From positions 7,936,001-8,000,000 of the forward strand of contig AP026545.1 in NCBI GenBank assembly GCA_026075535.2: a stretch of 64,000 bases of DNA, written 5' to 3'. The notes below the pieces were generated by a model. That model was not told the DNA's origin, made no database searches, and was given only the letters and a program-made list of their open reading frames with translations. The stretch's first letter is position 1. Every line of letters begins with the position of its first letter. This document shows positions 11,566 through 23,380 of this stretch, one piece after another. The DNA comes from Tricholoma matsutake. Lineage: Eukaryota > Basidiomycota > Agaricomycetes > Agaricales > Tricholomataceae. The position numbers were made by a program, and so were the translations under genes.

Positions 11566-12695
11566 GAAACTCAAACAAAACCTACTAAATGGCTTCAGAT
11601 GGTATAACACAAGTCAGAGGAAGGATGTGAGGCCCTCTAGATGTCACCTGTCAGACCGACCGTCAAATAGTCATAAAAGAACTGCTTGTCGAAGCAATTC
11701 AAAGTCTAAAAGAATGTGTTTTGTGGAATTTCAGAGAATTTTGTGGCTAGATCAATGAATTCGGAGTGAGCAAATATGTTTGGATGCAAGATCAGGGGAC
11801 TAGACAGGTATTAGAAGCAAAGCAAAGGCAAATCGAGGGAAACAAGAGCAAAAATAGCATAATGCAAAGATTTTTGAGGATTTTCAAGGATTTTCGAAGA
11901 TTTTTGAAAAGGTTTAGCATAAAACACCAGACTTCAGACTGAATAAGACTAAACTGAACTCTCAAATCACTGCAATCTGGGAGGAAGACAACGACTTTTT
12001 TCTTTTTCTTTGTATCTAGTACATCTTTTTATATAAAATAAAGAAACTACCTAAAAAGGCTAGAGAACATGAGGCAAAAGACAATAGAAGTATATCAGAA
12101 CAATAAAGTGAGACTAGAAAGGGTGAATATAACACATGATGAAGAAATAATAAGGAAGAATAGCTAAAAGTGGACTGTCCTTGTTATAAATTGCATAAAA
12201 CATTGGAAACTGCTTCAAGCAGATTGTATGCGTGCACATGCGGTCAAAATGTGTTCAATATACTCGAGATAGTGTCCCATGTGTCCAGCATGCATCCGAA
12301 GATTGTTCAAATAGGAAATACTGTGTCCGAAGATGTTTTTCAAGGTTCGAGGTTTTTCAAAGATTTTCAAAGTTTCTTTGGACTTCATTTGTGGCCTGAA
12401 ATCGGTGCAATATTGCTCAAAACTGGTTCGGAGCTCATCAACGATGTTCCAAGTGTATATTCTGAGCTGTACAAAGGTCAGGGGAACTGTATTACAGTGG
12501 CTGAAGGCATTGCAAAGAATTTCAAAGCATTTTTGTGACTTTGTAGAGGTTCATAGAGCTTTGTAGAGCTTTGTAGGGCTTTGGAGGGGTTCGTATGGGT
12601 TCATAGAGCTTCGTAGAGGTCTGTAGAGACTCATAGAGCTTTGACAATGATCATAGATGTGTTCTCCAACCTTGAATGACAAGGTGAACCTATCA
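11554..12695 (+). repeat. Unidentified ~1.1-kb insert inside Copia-1
   Basis: Copia protein stops at TTSPT (about 11553) and resumes at APMESWQ (about 12698), so this stretch is foreign or rearranged. A possible LTR start TGTGAGGCCCTC lies at 11627. From 12540 to 12650 there are about six tandem, diverged copies of a 20-base unit built on CATAGAGCTTTGTAGAG. No coding motif is recognised and no clear target duplication was found, so its nature (solo LTR or other) is open. Confidence 0.5.
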
Positions 12696-13908
12696 GCGCC
12701 CATGGAATCTTGGCAGATCCTGTTGCATATTGCTGCCTCTTTGGGTTGGGATGCGCAACAGATTGACATAAAGACAGCTTTCCTATATGGGCTTTTACCA
12801 GATGATGAAGTACAATACATGCAACAACCATCTGACTTCAAAGAACCCAGAAAGGAGGACTGGGTATGGGAACTCCAATGTGGGTTGTATGGTATGAAAC
12901 AGAGTGGACAAATATGGAATCAGATGCTTAATGCACAGATGATTAAATGGGGATTTACTCATCTATCTTGTGAGTCTTGCATATACTATTGCAGATTGGA
13001 CTGTGGCATTGTTATTGCGGCATTTCATGTTGACAATTACCTGTCAATTGCTGATTCAAAGAAGGGATTGCCATATCTTGGGACCAGGCCACACATACTG
13101 TTGCACTTTCACAGACAGCACTTATTGACAAGATAGTCAAACAATTTGGTCAGAAGGAAGCACACCCAGTCTCCACACCTCTGGAACCTGGTTCCAAACT
13201 ACAACGGCCTAATTCTCAGCTCATTTCCTCAGAAGACCATCTACAGCTCTCTAAACTCCCGTATAGATCACTTGTAGGATGTCTCCTATACTTGGCAATT
13301 TCTACTCATCCCGACATCTCACATGCAGTACAACAACTATCACAGTATCTTGACCGTTACTCTTTCGAGCATTGGACTGCTGCCATCAGGTTGGGATACA
13401 TCAAGGGGATGAGGGATCTGAAACTCTATCTTGGTGGTGATCTCCCCATAAATCTTCATGCTTTTAGCAACTCTGACTGGGCTAATTGCCTTGATACGCA
13501 TCGCAGCATTGGAGGCTATATTTGTTCTCTTGGGTCTGGTGCTGTCTCCTGGATGTCCTGTAAACAGAAAGTCATTGCCACCTCATCTTGTGAAGCTGAA
13601 TACATAGCTGCATTTGAAGCAGCTAAAGAGTGTATTTGGCTGTGCACTCTTCTACATTCCATCAATTATCAACAGACAATCCCACAACTATTTACTGTGA
13701 CAATTCAGCAACAAAGACCCTGTCCAAAGACCCCCTTCTCCACTCTCATGTCAAACATATTGATATCAAATACCATTTCCTCTGCAAACACATCCAATCC
13801 AATGACTTATGTCTCTCTTATGTGCATACCCTTCAAAATGTTGCCAACATGTTTACAAAGGCCCTTGACATTAAACAATTTACCTACCTGAGGAATTTCT
13901 TGGGCTAA
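12657..13908 (+). pseudogene. Copia-1 reverse transcriptase and RNase H, C-terminal part
   Basis: Resumes with LLHIAASLGWDAQQIDIKTA and FLYGLLPDDE, then WELQCGLYGMKQSGQ. The catalytic YVDD is replaced by FHVDNYLSI, losing the second aspartate. After a frame change near 13135 the RNase H region follows (YRSLVGCLLYLA, FSNSDWANCLDTHRSIGGYI, ATSSCEAEYIAAFEA) and the end QNVANMFTKALD. A further shift near 13680 splits the last part. This is a dead copy. Confidence 0.88.
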
Positions 13909-13949
13909 TGCAATTCCATGCGAGGAGGAGTGCTCATGGTGAGGAGGAG

Positions 13950-14172
13950 TGTTGAGAATGCCCATTATCACACTGTGAGTGTACATGATCATGCCTCTGA
14001 TGTGTGTACTATTTATAGCTTATCTCTTTGATGCGTCGTTTTGTAGGTACCTTTGTGCTGTTTGTTCCTTTCATTCTTTGTGTAGCTGGCCTCACATATA
14101 TATAGAGTAGACAGTCAATCGTTCACCTCAGTCACTTGTACAGAGACTGAGGTGAGCACATTTGTTATCACT
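13950..14172 (+). repeat. Possible 3' LTR of Copia-1
   Basis: A purine tract (GAGGAGGAG) is followed by TGTTGAGAATGCCC at 13950, the expected position of a 3' LTR. The right end is uncertain; TGTTATCA at about 14172 is one candidate. No partner LTR is in the window to prove it. Confidence 0.45.
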
Positions 14173-14666
14173 TGATTATGGATCATTACTTACTGTACCT
14201 ATAGTTAGACTCTGATTATGCTAGGTACAGTACTTGTATTATTTATAGTCACTTGTACAGAGACTGAGTCAGACTCTGATTATGTTAGGATTGATTTTCT
14301 ATACTTCTATTCCTACTAGTCCAAGTGTAGTCCAAGCAATTTCCTAGTTCAATAGAACTCCTACTAAATTCCAAGATTCTGAGTTGTCCAACTCAGACTA
14401 GACTTGGACTGGGCTTGTTCCAAATGACAGGAGTGCAAGCCAAATTTCTCATCTGCTGGTCCAAGTTCAGTCCAAGTTCAGTCCAATCAGATTCCTAGGA
14501 CTCCAACTCAGACAACTTGGACTCTGATCAGATCAGACTAGGAATAGGTGGGGGAGTGTAATGTGCTCCAATTAAGCACATTCCTGGCTTGGATTAACTG
14601 GAATTTGTCATCTACATGACTTGTAATTGTACAAACGAAGTCTGACAATGCCCATCTATGTATAAT
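14173..14666 (+). repeat. Degenerate retroelement tail
   Basis: Holds a partial duplication (TCACTTGTACAGAGACTGA at about 14132 and 14250; GACTCTGATTATG twice) and short repeats of CCAAGTTCAGTCC. A purine tract GGTGGGGGAG precedes TGTAATGTGCTCC at 14557, which looks like the start of another LTR, cut off by the small repeat beginning at 14667. No coding sequence is recognised. Confidence 0.4.
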
Positions 14667-14790
14667 AGGGTTGTTCACAGCAGCCATTTTCAGGCCATTT
14701 TTGGCTCATTTTGAGTTTTCATTTTTCTTCCATTTTTCAAAAATGAACTTCAGAATGAGATGAGGATGAACCAAAAAATGGTCATTTTCA
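14667..14790 (+). repeat. Truncated AGGGTTGTTCACAG-type inverted-repeat element
   Basis: Starts AGGGTTGTTCACAGCAGCC and continues with the CATTTTT...AAAAATG pattern also found at 17153 and 17446, but lacks the matching right terminus. Confidence 0.6.
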
Positions 14791-14880
14791 CTTTCATTTT
14801 CACTTTTCATTTTCATTGTGCTTTCAGGCTCCACTCTGATGCCTAATCCCTTGCAGTGACCACCATTGATGACAATGCCC

Positions 14881-15427
14881 TAGTGCTTTAAGGTCTGGTC
14901 AGTCCAGTTTTCTGGCCATTTTCAGCAAAACCATGACTGTGACTGGTTTACTATAAAAGGAAAGTGCCAAAAACTGGTCATAACCAGTTGTAACTGGTTC
15001 ACATCAAAACTGCAGTTCATACTGGTCAAAACTAGTCATAACTGCTATTTTCCCACCTTTCCCTACCCGCTTCCTCCAACCTGCAATCAAAATTAAGTAA
15101 TTTGGCCAAGAACTGAGTGAGATATCATCGAAACTGAGTAGTGACCAATCACACCTTGGTCAATACTGGGTCAATACCCAGTTCTGATGATATTTCACTC
15201 AATTCTTGGCTGATTTGCTTAATCTTTGTTGCAGATTCAAGGCAGGGAGCAGGCCCATATGTGGTGGTGTTGGTTTGGTAATAAACCAGTCCTGTTTGAC
15301 CAGTTTTCTGCAATTTTCAAAACCCAAAAAGTGAAAAAACTGGACTGATGGTCCAGTTTTTTTCCAGTTCAGTCCAGTCCAGTTTGCAGTTATTTTCTGG
15401 TCTAATGGACCAGACCTGAAAGCACTA
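14881..15427 (+). mobile_element. hAT-like non-autonomous element A (547 bp)
   Basis: Termini TAGTGCTTTAAGGTCTGGTC and (right end, reverse complement) TAGTGCTTTCAGGTCTGGTC. It is flanked by the perfect 8-base duplication CAATGCCC (14873-14880, 15428-15435). An 8-base duplication and a YA-N-G-type terminus fit the hAT superfamily. The inside is made of short CCAGT/ACTGG repeats with no ORF, so it must be moved in trans. Confidence 0.88.
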
Positions 15428-15815
15428 CAATGCCCCCCTCCCTCACACCTCTACCACCACCCACTGTCACCACTCCCATGCCTACTCCCACATCAACTAA
15501 TGCCACTGACCACTGCAAACCAACCACATCAGGCCCAAACAACAACAGAGATTGTTTGGGCCCTAGGAAAAGTTATTTTTTTTTTCTTTTCAACCAACTA
15601 ATGCTTTTTCTAGGTTTTATCTATGTTATTACCATGAGATGGTGCCAAGATGGCACACCCACACTCATGCCACCACTATGAGCAGCTGCTTGCAGGGTGG
15701 AAATGAGCAACTGGCACAGCGAAGACAGGGAGGGTGCAATGACAAAAAAGAAGTGGAGCCACAATGACAGAAACAATGGGATTGGATGACACCGACACCA
15801 ATAATGAGGGGATAG

Positions 15816-15851
<36 letters not shown>

Positions 15852-17152
15852 GGGACCAGGGGATGAAGACCAACAATGAGGAATATGATGACAAGGACAA
15901 CCACGAGACAATGATGGACAACAAGGACAACCACCACAAGACAATGACAGGGCCAGAGACAGAGATGGACAACAACACTGCACAACCAAAACAGTGGTGG
16001 TGTGCACAACAAGGCAGACAGACAAGAATGGAAGGCACAGGCAACAGATACAGCACCATATGATGAGAACACAAAAAGGTTTTTGTTCTTGTTCATTTCA
16101 TTTTTTTGTTACTAACAAAGTTTTTAAATATTTACTATTGCCAATGATGATGACTACACTAGCCTAACAGAGAACAGGGAGGAGCACCAGGAGTGTAGGG
16201 GGAATGACAATGAGGCACGAGCAGCAGTAGCAATGAGCAGTGGGGGAGGGAAGATGACAATGACAACCGACAATGAGGAGTGGGGGGGAGAGTTACAACA
16301 ATGAACAATGACACACCACACCCAAGCAACTGCTCATGGGGTGGATCACATGTGGAACAACAACATCAATGCCCCATGACAACAATGATGCCCAATGGAT
16401 ACCCACCCCATGCCTATGAGCAACTGCTTATAGGGTGGATCATGGGTGCAGCTTGGCTAGAATGCCAGGTGTGCAGAGATGCCAGCGCCTGCCTCCCACC
16501 ACTGCAAGCTCTTGCTTGCAGGGTGGATCAGGTGCTAATGGCCCTGTCACACCTCCACAATGATGAGCACCCAGCACCCCACTCCCAATGCCAACATCAA
16601 TGGCACCAGCACCAGCACCAGCACTGCCAATGCAGGACAGGACGACTACAGGGATGAGGGGGAGATGATGACACCCATGGCACCAGACCCCTCTGCTATG
16701 AGCAACTGCTCATAGGGAGGAAGGCTGGTGTGTACAGGTGATGACAGGACCAACAATGAGGGTCAACAATGACAGCACCCCCCACCACTGCTGCAAGCAA
16801 CTCCTTGCAGAGTGGATATGGGGTGCTGACTCAGTGCGACACAATGGGAGGAGGCACCAAGACATGGTAAGGACTCAGGAGGGCCACAACAGGGCACCAC
16901 CTGCCATCCCATGTGTGGCTGTTTATTCTGTTTTCTTTTCTTTCATAGTTATTCTTGTCATAGTATAAAGGAATATATATATTTACTAAGTTTGAAGACT
17001 ATGAGGAGATACTACCAAATTTAGTGACCAGCTCATGAAAATTGTTTCACCAAGTTGTTTGAGGGGGAGTTTGGATATGCTGACCATTTGCCAGCACTGC
17101 CGAGGACCATGGAAAATGCATTTTTGCTTCATTTTTGTTATTTTTGCTTTCC
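15428..17152. repeat. Low-complexity repeat region with recurring hairpins (copy I)
   Basis: Rich in CAATGAC, CACC and GGTGG motifs. Six hairpin units of the form stem-NNCT-stem followed by GGGTGGAT lie at about 15677, 16323, 16415, 16503, 16694 and 16792. A (CAA)12 microsatellite lies at 15819-15852. A pyrimidine tract with TACTAAC at about 16075-16120 resembles the intron-like sequence in copy II (28139-28840). Long ORFs here are low-complexity and unlikely to be genes. Confidence 0.7.
15819..15852 (+). repeat. (CAA)n microsatellite
   Basis: About twelve uninterrupted CAA units. Confidence 0.95.
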
Positions 17153-17282
17153 AGGGTGTTCACAGTAGCCATTTTTCATGTCATTTTTCATTTCATTTTT
17201 CGGATCATTCTGATCATTCTTCTGTCAAACATGCAAAAATGAGCCAAAAATGAAGCCAAAAATGGTGACTGTAAACAACCCT
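17153..17282. mobile_element. 130-bp palindromic miniature inverted-repeat element
   Basis: Starts AGGGTGTTCACAGTAGCC and ends with the near-complement GACTGTAAACAACCCT. Almost the whole element can pair with itself (CATTTTTCAT arms against AAAAATGA arms). It shares termini with the elements at 14667 and 17446. No clear target duplication was found. Confidence 0.8.
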
Positions 17283-17445
17283 AATCTGTAAGTGGAAAAT
17301 GACTTGTGGTCACAATACGCTCACATGCCAGTGGTAATTGTCATCGAGCCTTGTGGCAGATCATGTCATAAGCAATATCACATCACTCACATCTATCATA
17401 TAATGAACAGCTTTGTATAACCCATAACTAGTTTTGAATTTAAAA

Positions 17446-17860
17446 AGGGTTGTTCATGGTTGTTGAAATTAATTACTGATTGTTACATGTGGCATATGCA
17501 TGTCTTCCCACACTGTGCATACATGTGGTAAACACATTCCTGAGTCATGTGACCACCTTATATCTACATATATAAGGAGAGCCTGTACCATAGTAGGAAT
17601 ACAGTGTTCTTACCTCTACAACCCTAGCAGTAAGACTAAGTAAACCCACAGGTAGGTTGTAAGGAATGTGCAGACTCTTCTCTGCATAGTGTAGATAGCC
17701 TAAAATAATCATTTTTCAGTTCCCTTTTTACAAAAGCAAGGGTAGGGTTCCATTTTACATTCATTCTTCCATTCTTGAGAAAAATGGAATCATGATGAAA
17801 TAGAAAATGATCAAAAAATGAGTGAAAAATGAACCAAAAATGCCAACTGTGAACAACCCT
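17446..17860. mobile_element. Miniature inverted-repeat element, split by a solo copia LTR
   Basis: The left end AGGGTTGTTCATGGT (17446-17460) and right end ACTGTGAACAACCCT (17846-17860) are complementary and match the family at 17153. Between them sits a solo LTR (17461 to about 17711), so the small element is older than that LTR. Flanks ATTTAAAA and ATTAAAGA are similar but not identical, so a duplication is possible but unproven. Confidence 0.8.
17461..17711 (+). repeat. Solo copia LTR related to Copia-2
   Basis: Begins TGTTGAAATTAAT and shares with the Copia-2 LTRs (33072, 38496) long blocks such as ACACATTCCTGAGTCATGTG, CCTGTACCATAGTAGGAATA and the TATATAAGGAG promoter-like segment. It is clearly diverged (for example ACCACC versus ACGTCC), so it is older. 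No internal sequence is present, as expected after LTR-LTR recombination. The right end is placed only approximately. Confidence 0.85.
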
Positions 17861-18599
17861 ATTAAAGAATCATTACACTCATTATCGCTGGCTCAATAGT
17901 GGTGTTTGTGGACAACTCCAAATCCATTGAAAATAAATTCTCAAAAGGGAAAATACAAAAAAGGAAAGAGGGAAGATCAACAGCACCTCCTCGTAGTAAC
18001 TGTGCATCTTACCATTTAATGAAGTGGGTCACTGGACATGAATATATTTGTGCTTGTCATGTGAAATACAGGATTAGACTAGTTATTTTAGCTTGCATAC
18101 ACTACACATCTTCAACTACAAAGTATACATCACACATACAGGATTAGCATATGGATGAAAACCTCTTGAAATGAGGGATGGAGAAGCTTTCTGCAGTGTA
18201 ATTAGTTGGGGTTAAGCACAAAATTGATAATGGATGGATGGATGTGTAACAGGAAAGCCAAAAATACAACAAATCTGGAAAGTGTGAGAGCAAAGTGAGG
18301 AGAGCACCTAAAATTCCAGGACTAAGCACTCTGCATCAGCCTATTATAGTAGATTAAATAACTAGGTAGACTGAGGGTATCCTGGTGGTGGAACAGGAAA
18401 ATTTGAGGGACAAGATGCATGGGTTTCTTAAATTGAGGGATTACACATGGGGACTAATCATTGCAGGGAAATAACTCGTTGTATATGTGAATTAGAAAGC
18501 AAAAAATGCGACAGAAAACAAGGCAAGGGCAGAGGAGATATGGTAGTCCAAAGGTTTTCATTGAGAGGGTGGCTGTGCACACAACAAAATTGTGTCGTG
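17861..18599. other. Unassigned intervening sequence
   Basis: AT-rich DNA with no recognised gene, LTR or inverted repeat. The last part (18480-18599) could be the decayed continuation of LINE copy B, because the hAT element that follows sits at its edge, but I see no convincing protein match. Confidence 0.4.
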
Positions 18600-18607
18600 T
18601 CGAGACC

Positions 18608-19446
18608 TAGTGTTGAAGGGTCCAGTCCATAGGACCGAAAAAAAGACCAAAATTGGACTGAATTGGACCGGAAAAGACCGGACCAGTGGTCTATTTATGG
18701 ACCAGTCTTTTGCAGTTCAGTTAGCAGTCTTTCCATTTTGAAAAATGTTGTAAAACCGAAGAAAACCGGTCTAAACCAGTTAGGACCGGTTTTATCATGG
18801 AAACATATATTGGACCATGTTCCCACATAAAATCCGGCAAATTCGACCTCTGGTTCATAAAAAATGGTTAAGAATTGAGCAAGATATAACCAAATCTATT
18901 TTTGTATGAGTATTTTGTGGTATCAGATTGATTTTCATTTCATCTTACTCATATGTTGATCATTTGCTTGATTCTATTAATGATCATAGGACTAACATGT
19001 ATAATAATACTCCCACCATTTGTCAATGCATGCTATGCATCACATAATTTATGGTGGTCACATTACATTTCTTGGTGTTCAGCATGAGTCATTCAGTAGA
19101 TGTATTTTTATATTGATCATAGCCAAGTCAAATCTTGATGAAATGTCTTAAAAGTTAGACTGAATGATGGGGAATTACAATGTCTATACATCTGTACAGT
19201 GGTTATAAGGTCTGGGTAATACTTGCTAAGATACATATGGGTTATATTAATACAACAAATTTCACAGCAAAAAATCAGTCTGAACCAGTCTTAACCGGTC
19301 TTTTTCAGTCTTTTAACCAGAAAGGACCAGTCCTAGGTGGTCCAGTTCGGTTCTAGCAGTATCTGGGTCAGTCCTGGACTGGTTTAGGTTGCGGTCTTTA
19401 CATTTTTGGGTCAAAAAACCGAACTGGACTGGACCCTTAAACACTA
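18608..19446 (+). mobile_element. hAT-like non-autonomous element B (839 bp)
   Basis: Termini TAGTGTTGAAGGGTCCAGTC and (right, reverse complement) TAGTGTTTAAGGGTCCAGTC, flanked by the perfect 8-base duplication TCGAGACC (18600-18607, 19447-19454). Subterminal ACCGGT/CCAGTC repeats fill both sides, and no ORF is present. It is almost the same length as element C at 29677. Confidence 0.9.
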
Positions 19447-20609
19447 TCGAGACCCAAAATATTGGTAGTTGCCCATGACTTCAAATATCCATCACGAAGC
19501 AAGTTATCAAGGAAGCAAACGACAACACAAGCAAGGGACAACTATTCTATGAGGTGTTCTTCCTGCCGCCAAACCCATCCACACCAGCGCTCCCTGAAAA
19601 CACCAGATACCCAATGTAAGGGGACTAGGGGGGTGCCCTGTGATTTCCCTTTGCTAGAGGCTTAGGTTGCCCTTATACCCAATGCCAAAATGGAGTTTTG
19701 TCAACATCACCGATTAACAGATCCATCAAGCAATCAGAAAGATGAAACCATACAAGGCTATGAGGAAAGGAACAGTACCAAACAGTGTCTTCATAAATGC
19801 ACACAAAATCCTCATCCCGCACCTAGGCCCTCTCTTCTGAGCAACACACACACTCAAATACTACCCAAAAAACAGAAATGCTAGTCATGAAAAAACTGAG
19901 TAAACCAGACTACACAGTACCCTTGGCGTGGCACCCCATAGTCCTCTCGGATGGCATGGCATGGCTGCTAAATAGCTGCCAAACAGAAGATATTGTGGTA
20001 ATGTGCAAGAAACACAACATGTTGCCAGCCAATCACTTTGGAGCATGCCCAGGCCACACAACAACTGACTCTATCCACCTCCTAACAAAAACAGTCAAGG
20101 ACACATGGCGAAGAGGACAGGTAGCATCTGCCCTATTCCTAGACATCAAAGGAGCCTTCCCCAGCATTAACACTAACCGACTAATCCACAACATGAGGAA
20201 ACGAGGAATACCAAGCAAATACACAGACTGGATGCAGCACCGACTACAAAACAGAAAGACATTGATCATCTTCAATAATCACCATGCAGCACACTTCACT
20301 GTCACAAATGGCCTAGACCAAGGGGACCACTTCTCAGGGATTTGTTACCTAATATACAACACCAACATACTGAAAATCCCAATACTCAAACTAGGGGAGT
20401 GGATACTATTGTTTGTGGATGATGCAGCAGTAATCATAATTGGGAAAGACTTCTTGGAGTCACATGAGTAAATACACAACATCATGGAGAGAATAGGAGG
20501 AATTCTAGAATGGGCAAAACTCCACAACTGCGAATTCAGTATTGAAAAATTCCAACTATTAGACATGTCCAAACAAACAATCCCTCATGCCTTCCTCCTC
20601 AGAAAGCGA
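19447..20609 (+). pseudogene. LINE copy B, left half (linker and reverse transcriptase)
   Basis: Homologous to copy A: KQVIKEANDNTSKGQLFYEV, then RYPMPKWSFVNITD after removal of the 59-base insert, PHLGPLF, and the open frame 19878-20471 with ANHFGACPGHTTTDSIHLL, ALFLDIKGAFPSI, LDQGDHFSGICYL and LLFVDDAAVII. Stops include a TGA where copy A supports another residue and a TAA at 20469. The protein is cut at ...LLRKR (20609) by a large inverted-repeat element and resumes with VPLPRSDLTIG at 30962. Confidence 0.88.
19617..19675. mobile_element. 59-bp inverted-repeat mini-insertion with 9-base duplication
   Basis: TAAGGG at the left and CCCTTA at the right, flanked by the perfect duplication TACCCAATG (19608-19616, 19676-19684). 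Taking out 68 bases restores the LINE protein ...TRYPMPKWSFVNI in frame, matching YRYPPPRWTFQNI in copy A. A 9-base duplication fits Mutator-like elements, but the termini are too short to classify. Confidence 0.85.
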
Positions 20610-21209
20610 CATCAGGAAAATCACTTTTTGACACAAGCTTTCCCAGGGTTAAAGGCTATTTCCCAGGACACATCAAGCACCCTAGAGTACTGTGTGATGC
20701 CCTGTGATGCCCTGTATGATAATGTATCATAATCACACTTCTCAGCATTTCAACCATGTAATTTTTAAATCAATTTTACAACATTCTACAAGTAGATTAT
20801 ATTAACTAACATGACAGCAATTACATTAAATAGTTATTGGTCCAGTGTCATCGAGCCCCTCATCTTTGAGCCTCAGCAACCATTGGGGTGCTATATTGAT
20901 GTACATGTTACCGAGTTTTGGTGTAGAAAAGGGTGTCAGTTGCATAGTTGAGAGAGAAATTTTCCCAATTCAATTTTGGCAGATGCCAACTGTTGTAACT
21001 TTTTGTTTGAGAAAGCTAATCAATGTTGACAATGACATGGCAACAGTCTTCTGACAAGCAAGTGCTGAATGTACAGTGTCGACGGTGATGTTGACAACAC
21101 AGAATAGAGGCAGAACTGAGATGAATTGCTGATGTATGCAGGTGGAACCATCATGGTGGTGGGGACATTTTTTCATAATTTGAGGCAGTGCTCGCATTCA
21201 TGGGGCTTG

Positions 21210-21427
21210 TGTAATCATGCTGATTACCAATGTTGTTTCATGCTTGGCCATTGCTCGTCACATATACTGATGTCTACAGACTCTCTCTCGATTCCTTCTT
21301 CCCCCAGATCTATTCTCCCATACTTCCTATTGTATGCCTCCCACATCTGCTTTCCTCTTATAATATCTGGTCCTATTCTGCCTTGGTGTTTCTGAGTGAA
21401 TCTTACTGCTTACTGGGTACGATCACA
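21210..21427 (+). repeat. 5' LTR of Gypsy-2
   Basis: 218 bases, ends TGTAATC...GATCACA. Differences from the 3' copy (CCAA/CTAA, TCGATT/TCTATT, CACATC/CATATC) are almost all transitions. Confidence 0.9.
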
Positions 21428-21507
21428 CTTTTTTTTTGAATACAGACCAGACCACTCTGTATCACTGCTAAAATCCTGCCATTACACTGCACAGCCCCAT
21501 TAAACAT

Positions 21508-22942
21508 TTGTTCATACTGCCCAATCTGACGTCTAAAGCTTCAACGACTGCTCCGCCCTGTACGAATCCACGGCCAGCGCAAAGTACCAGATCTGCACCT
21601 GTAACCCCTGCCGTTCCAACTGCACAGAAGAGACACTCGCCATTGACTGCATCTCTGCCACATCTTTCTCCTATTCCGTCTTCCCCACTGTCTAATCCCA
21701 CACCATCACCACCTAGTACTCCTGCTCCAACTGCACAAATAAATGCGCATATAGCTGCCCCCGCCCCTTATGACTCAGACTCTTCCTCTGATTATGAATA
21801 TCCATGTTTCTCTAAAATGTCGAACACCACCAATGCTTTCTTCCCCCTTGCTGAATGTGAACAGATTCACTCATCGAAGTCTCCCATCTTGACTGCTGGT
21901 GACGTCTCACTGAGTCCTTCAATCATTCAAACTTATGTGTCTTGATTACTTCACAGAAAAGAATGTGCCTGATGTAGAACAAGTGCGAAAGATCCTTGGG
22001 TGCTTCAGGGACAACCACATCTGGGACTGGGTGCGAGGAGATCATGCTCGTCTCCTCAAACTGACATTCGACAAGTTCATGGCTGAACTTCGAGATGGCT
22101 ATCTTGCCTCCGATTGGGTTGACACCATCCACCTTGAGCTGCTTTCCTTGACTCTCACGACCTGCCCTGCTGGCAGCACATTCTGGGATTATTTCAACCA
22201 CATGCAGTCACTCAACTCACTGCTTGTCGACACCTTGTCCTTCCAGAAGGAAAAAGATTTTTGTCAGAAGGTAGAAGCGGGCCTTGATGCAGAACTCACC
22301 CAGAAGTGCCACAATAAGGCATGCCAGGACATTGTTCCCCTCTGTGCCTGGGCACAGGCTGTCAAAACAATTGATGATATGCATCATGCGGACCACATAC
22401 GCACACGTCAAGTCACAGCCGAGTTGCTGAGGGAGCAAAAACGAGGCTGAGATGAGAATGATGATAGCTACAACAACTCTAAATGCTGCCGATCACAATA
22501 CCCCTCTGCTGGTACATCTGCAGCCCCTTTGGGCGCCCCCAACACCTTGACAACATCGACCACGACCCATGCAAGCCTCACTCCTCTGACTAAAGAAGAA
22601 AAGGATGAGCTGGATGCAAAAGACAGCTGCAGGAAATGCCGCCGTATATATGCGTGTCACCATTCTGCAGAGTGTCTGTATGGATTCCCTATTGCATCCT
22701 CCTACTGTGGTCTCATAGACAACTGCACCACTGCTGCTCCCCCAACCACAAACCCCACTCCTGCCACGAATGCAAATGCAACTCAGCAAGGAGTAACACA
22801 CCCTGTGGCTGCTTTTGGATCATGGGCAGCTGAACAAGCCACTTTTGGCAATGGTGCCTCATCAGTGCTGGGGAACGGATCTGAAAGTGAGGAAGATGAT
22901 GATGACATGGTATGTGCTCCTTTTAAATGTTGTCACCTGTGA
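21508..22942 (+). pseudogene. Gypsy-2 gag
   Basis: A proline- and serine-rich N-terminus (21508-21945, frame 1) passes by a one-base shift into frame 2 at about 21935. The capsid-like segment there includes VRKILGCFRDNHIWDWVRGD and FMAELRDGYLASDWVDTIHL. After a TGA at 22448 the frame continues to a zinc-knuckle variant (CRKCRRIYACHHSAEC, about 22627-22675). A TGA at 22940 ends this part. The long unstructured N-terminus is typical of chromovirus gag in mushrooms. Confidence 0.75.
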
Positions 22943-22984
22943 TGGCAGGGAAAAATTGAAGGTCCCAATGAACCGTTACCCTTA

Positions 22985-23368
22985 TTGTCTCCAATGCTCC
23001 TGGACTGTGGTGCTCACCTGGTACTTATTGATACAGAATTAGTAACAAAGCTGGGACTCCACTGCCGCCACCTGCCTGAACCTGAACTTGTTGATGTCAC
23101 CTTCAAGAATGCCGAAATGACTGAGAAATTGATGCTGACTGAATGGGTGAAGCTCACTGTGACCGCTGTAGATGGCGAATGGACTTCACAAACTGTATGC
23201 GCTCTTGTCACCCCGAATCTCTGTGCACCTGTCATTCTCAGACTACTGTCTTTGGTATGGAATAATATTGTAACCGATTACACTGCCTGTACATGTGTTG
23301 ATACAAAAAATAACTATGACTTGCTGAATCCGGTACTGCATACTGCAAAGAAACCGAAACGTCCATGA
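22985..23368 (+). pseudogene. Gypsy-2 aspartic protease
   Basis: The active-site region reads PMLLDCGAHLVLIDTELVTK, i.e. D-C-G in place of the common D-S/T-G, followed by the second block CAPVILRLLSLVWNNIVTDY (ILGLPFL.HN-like). The aspartate is kept, and the Cys variant is known in Ty3 relatives. It ends in a TGA at 23366 in the pol frame. Confidence 0.75.
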
Positions 23369-23380
23369 CTTTGCGAACAG

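Noticed and set aside
11554..12695. A complete inserted transposon with target duplication
   Set aside because: No matching termini or direct repeats could be found at the breaks, so only an unidentified insert is reported.
15621..16096. Hydrophobic, cysteine-rich ORFs on the minus strand
   Set aside because: Produced by the (CAA)n/(TTG)n repeat and surrounding low-complexity DNA; three overlapping frames show the same artefact.
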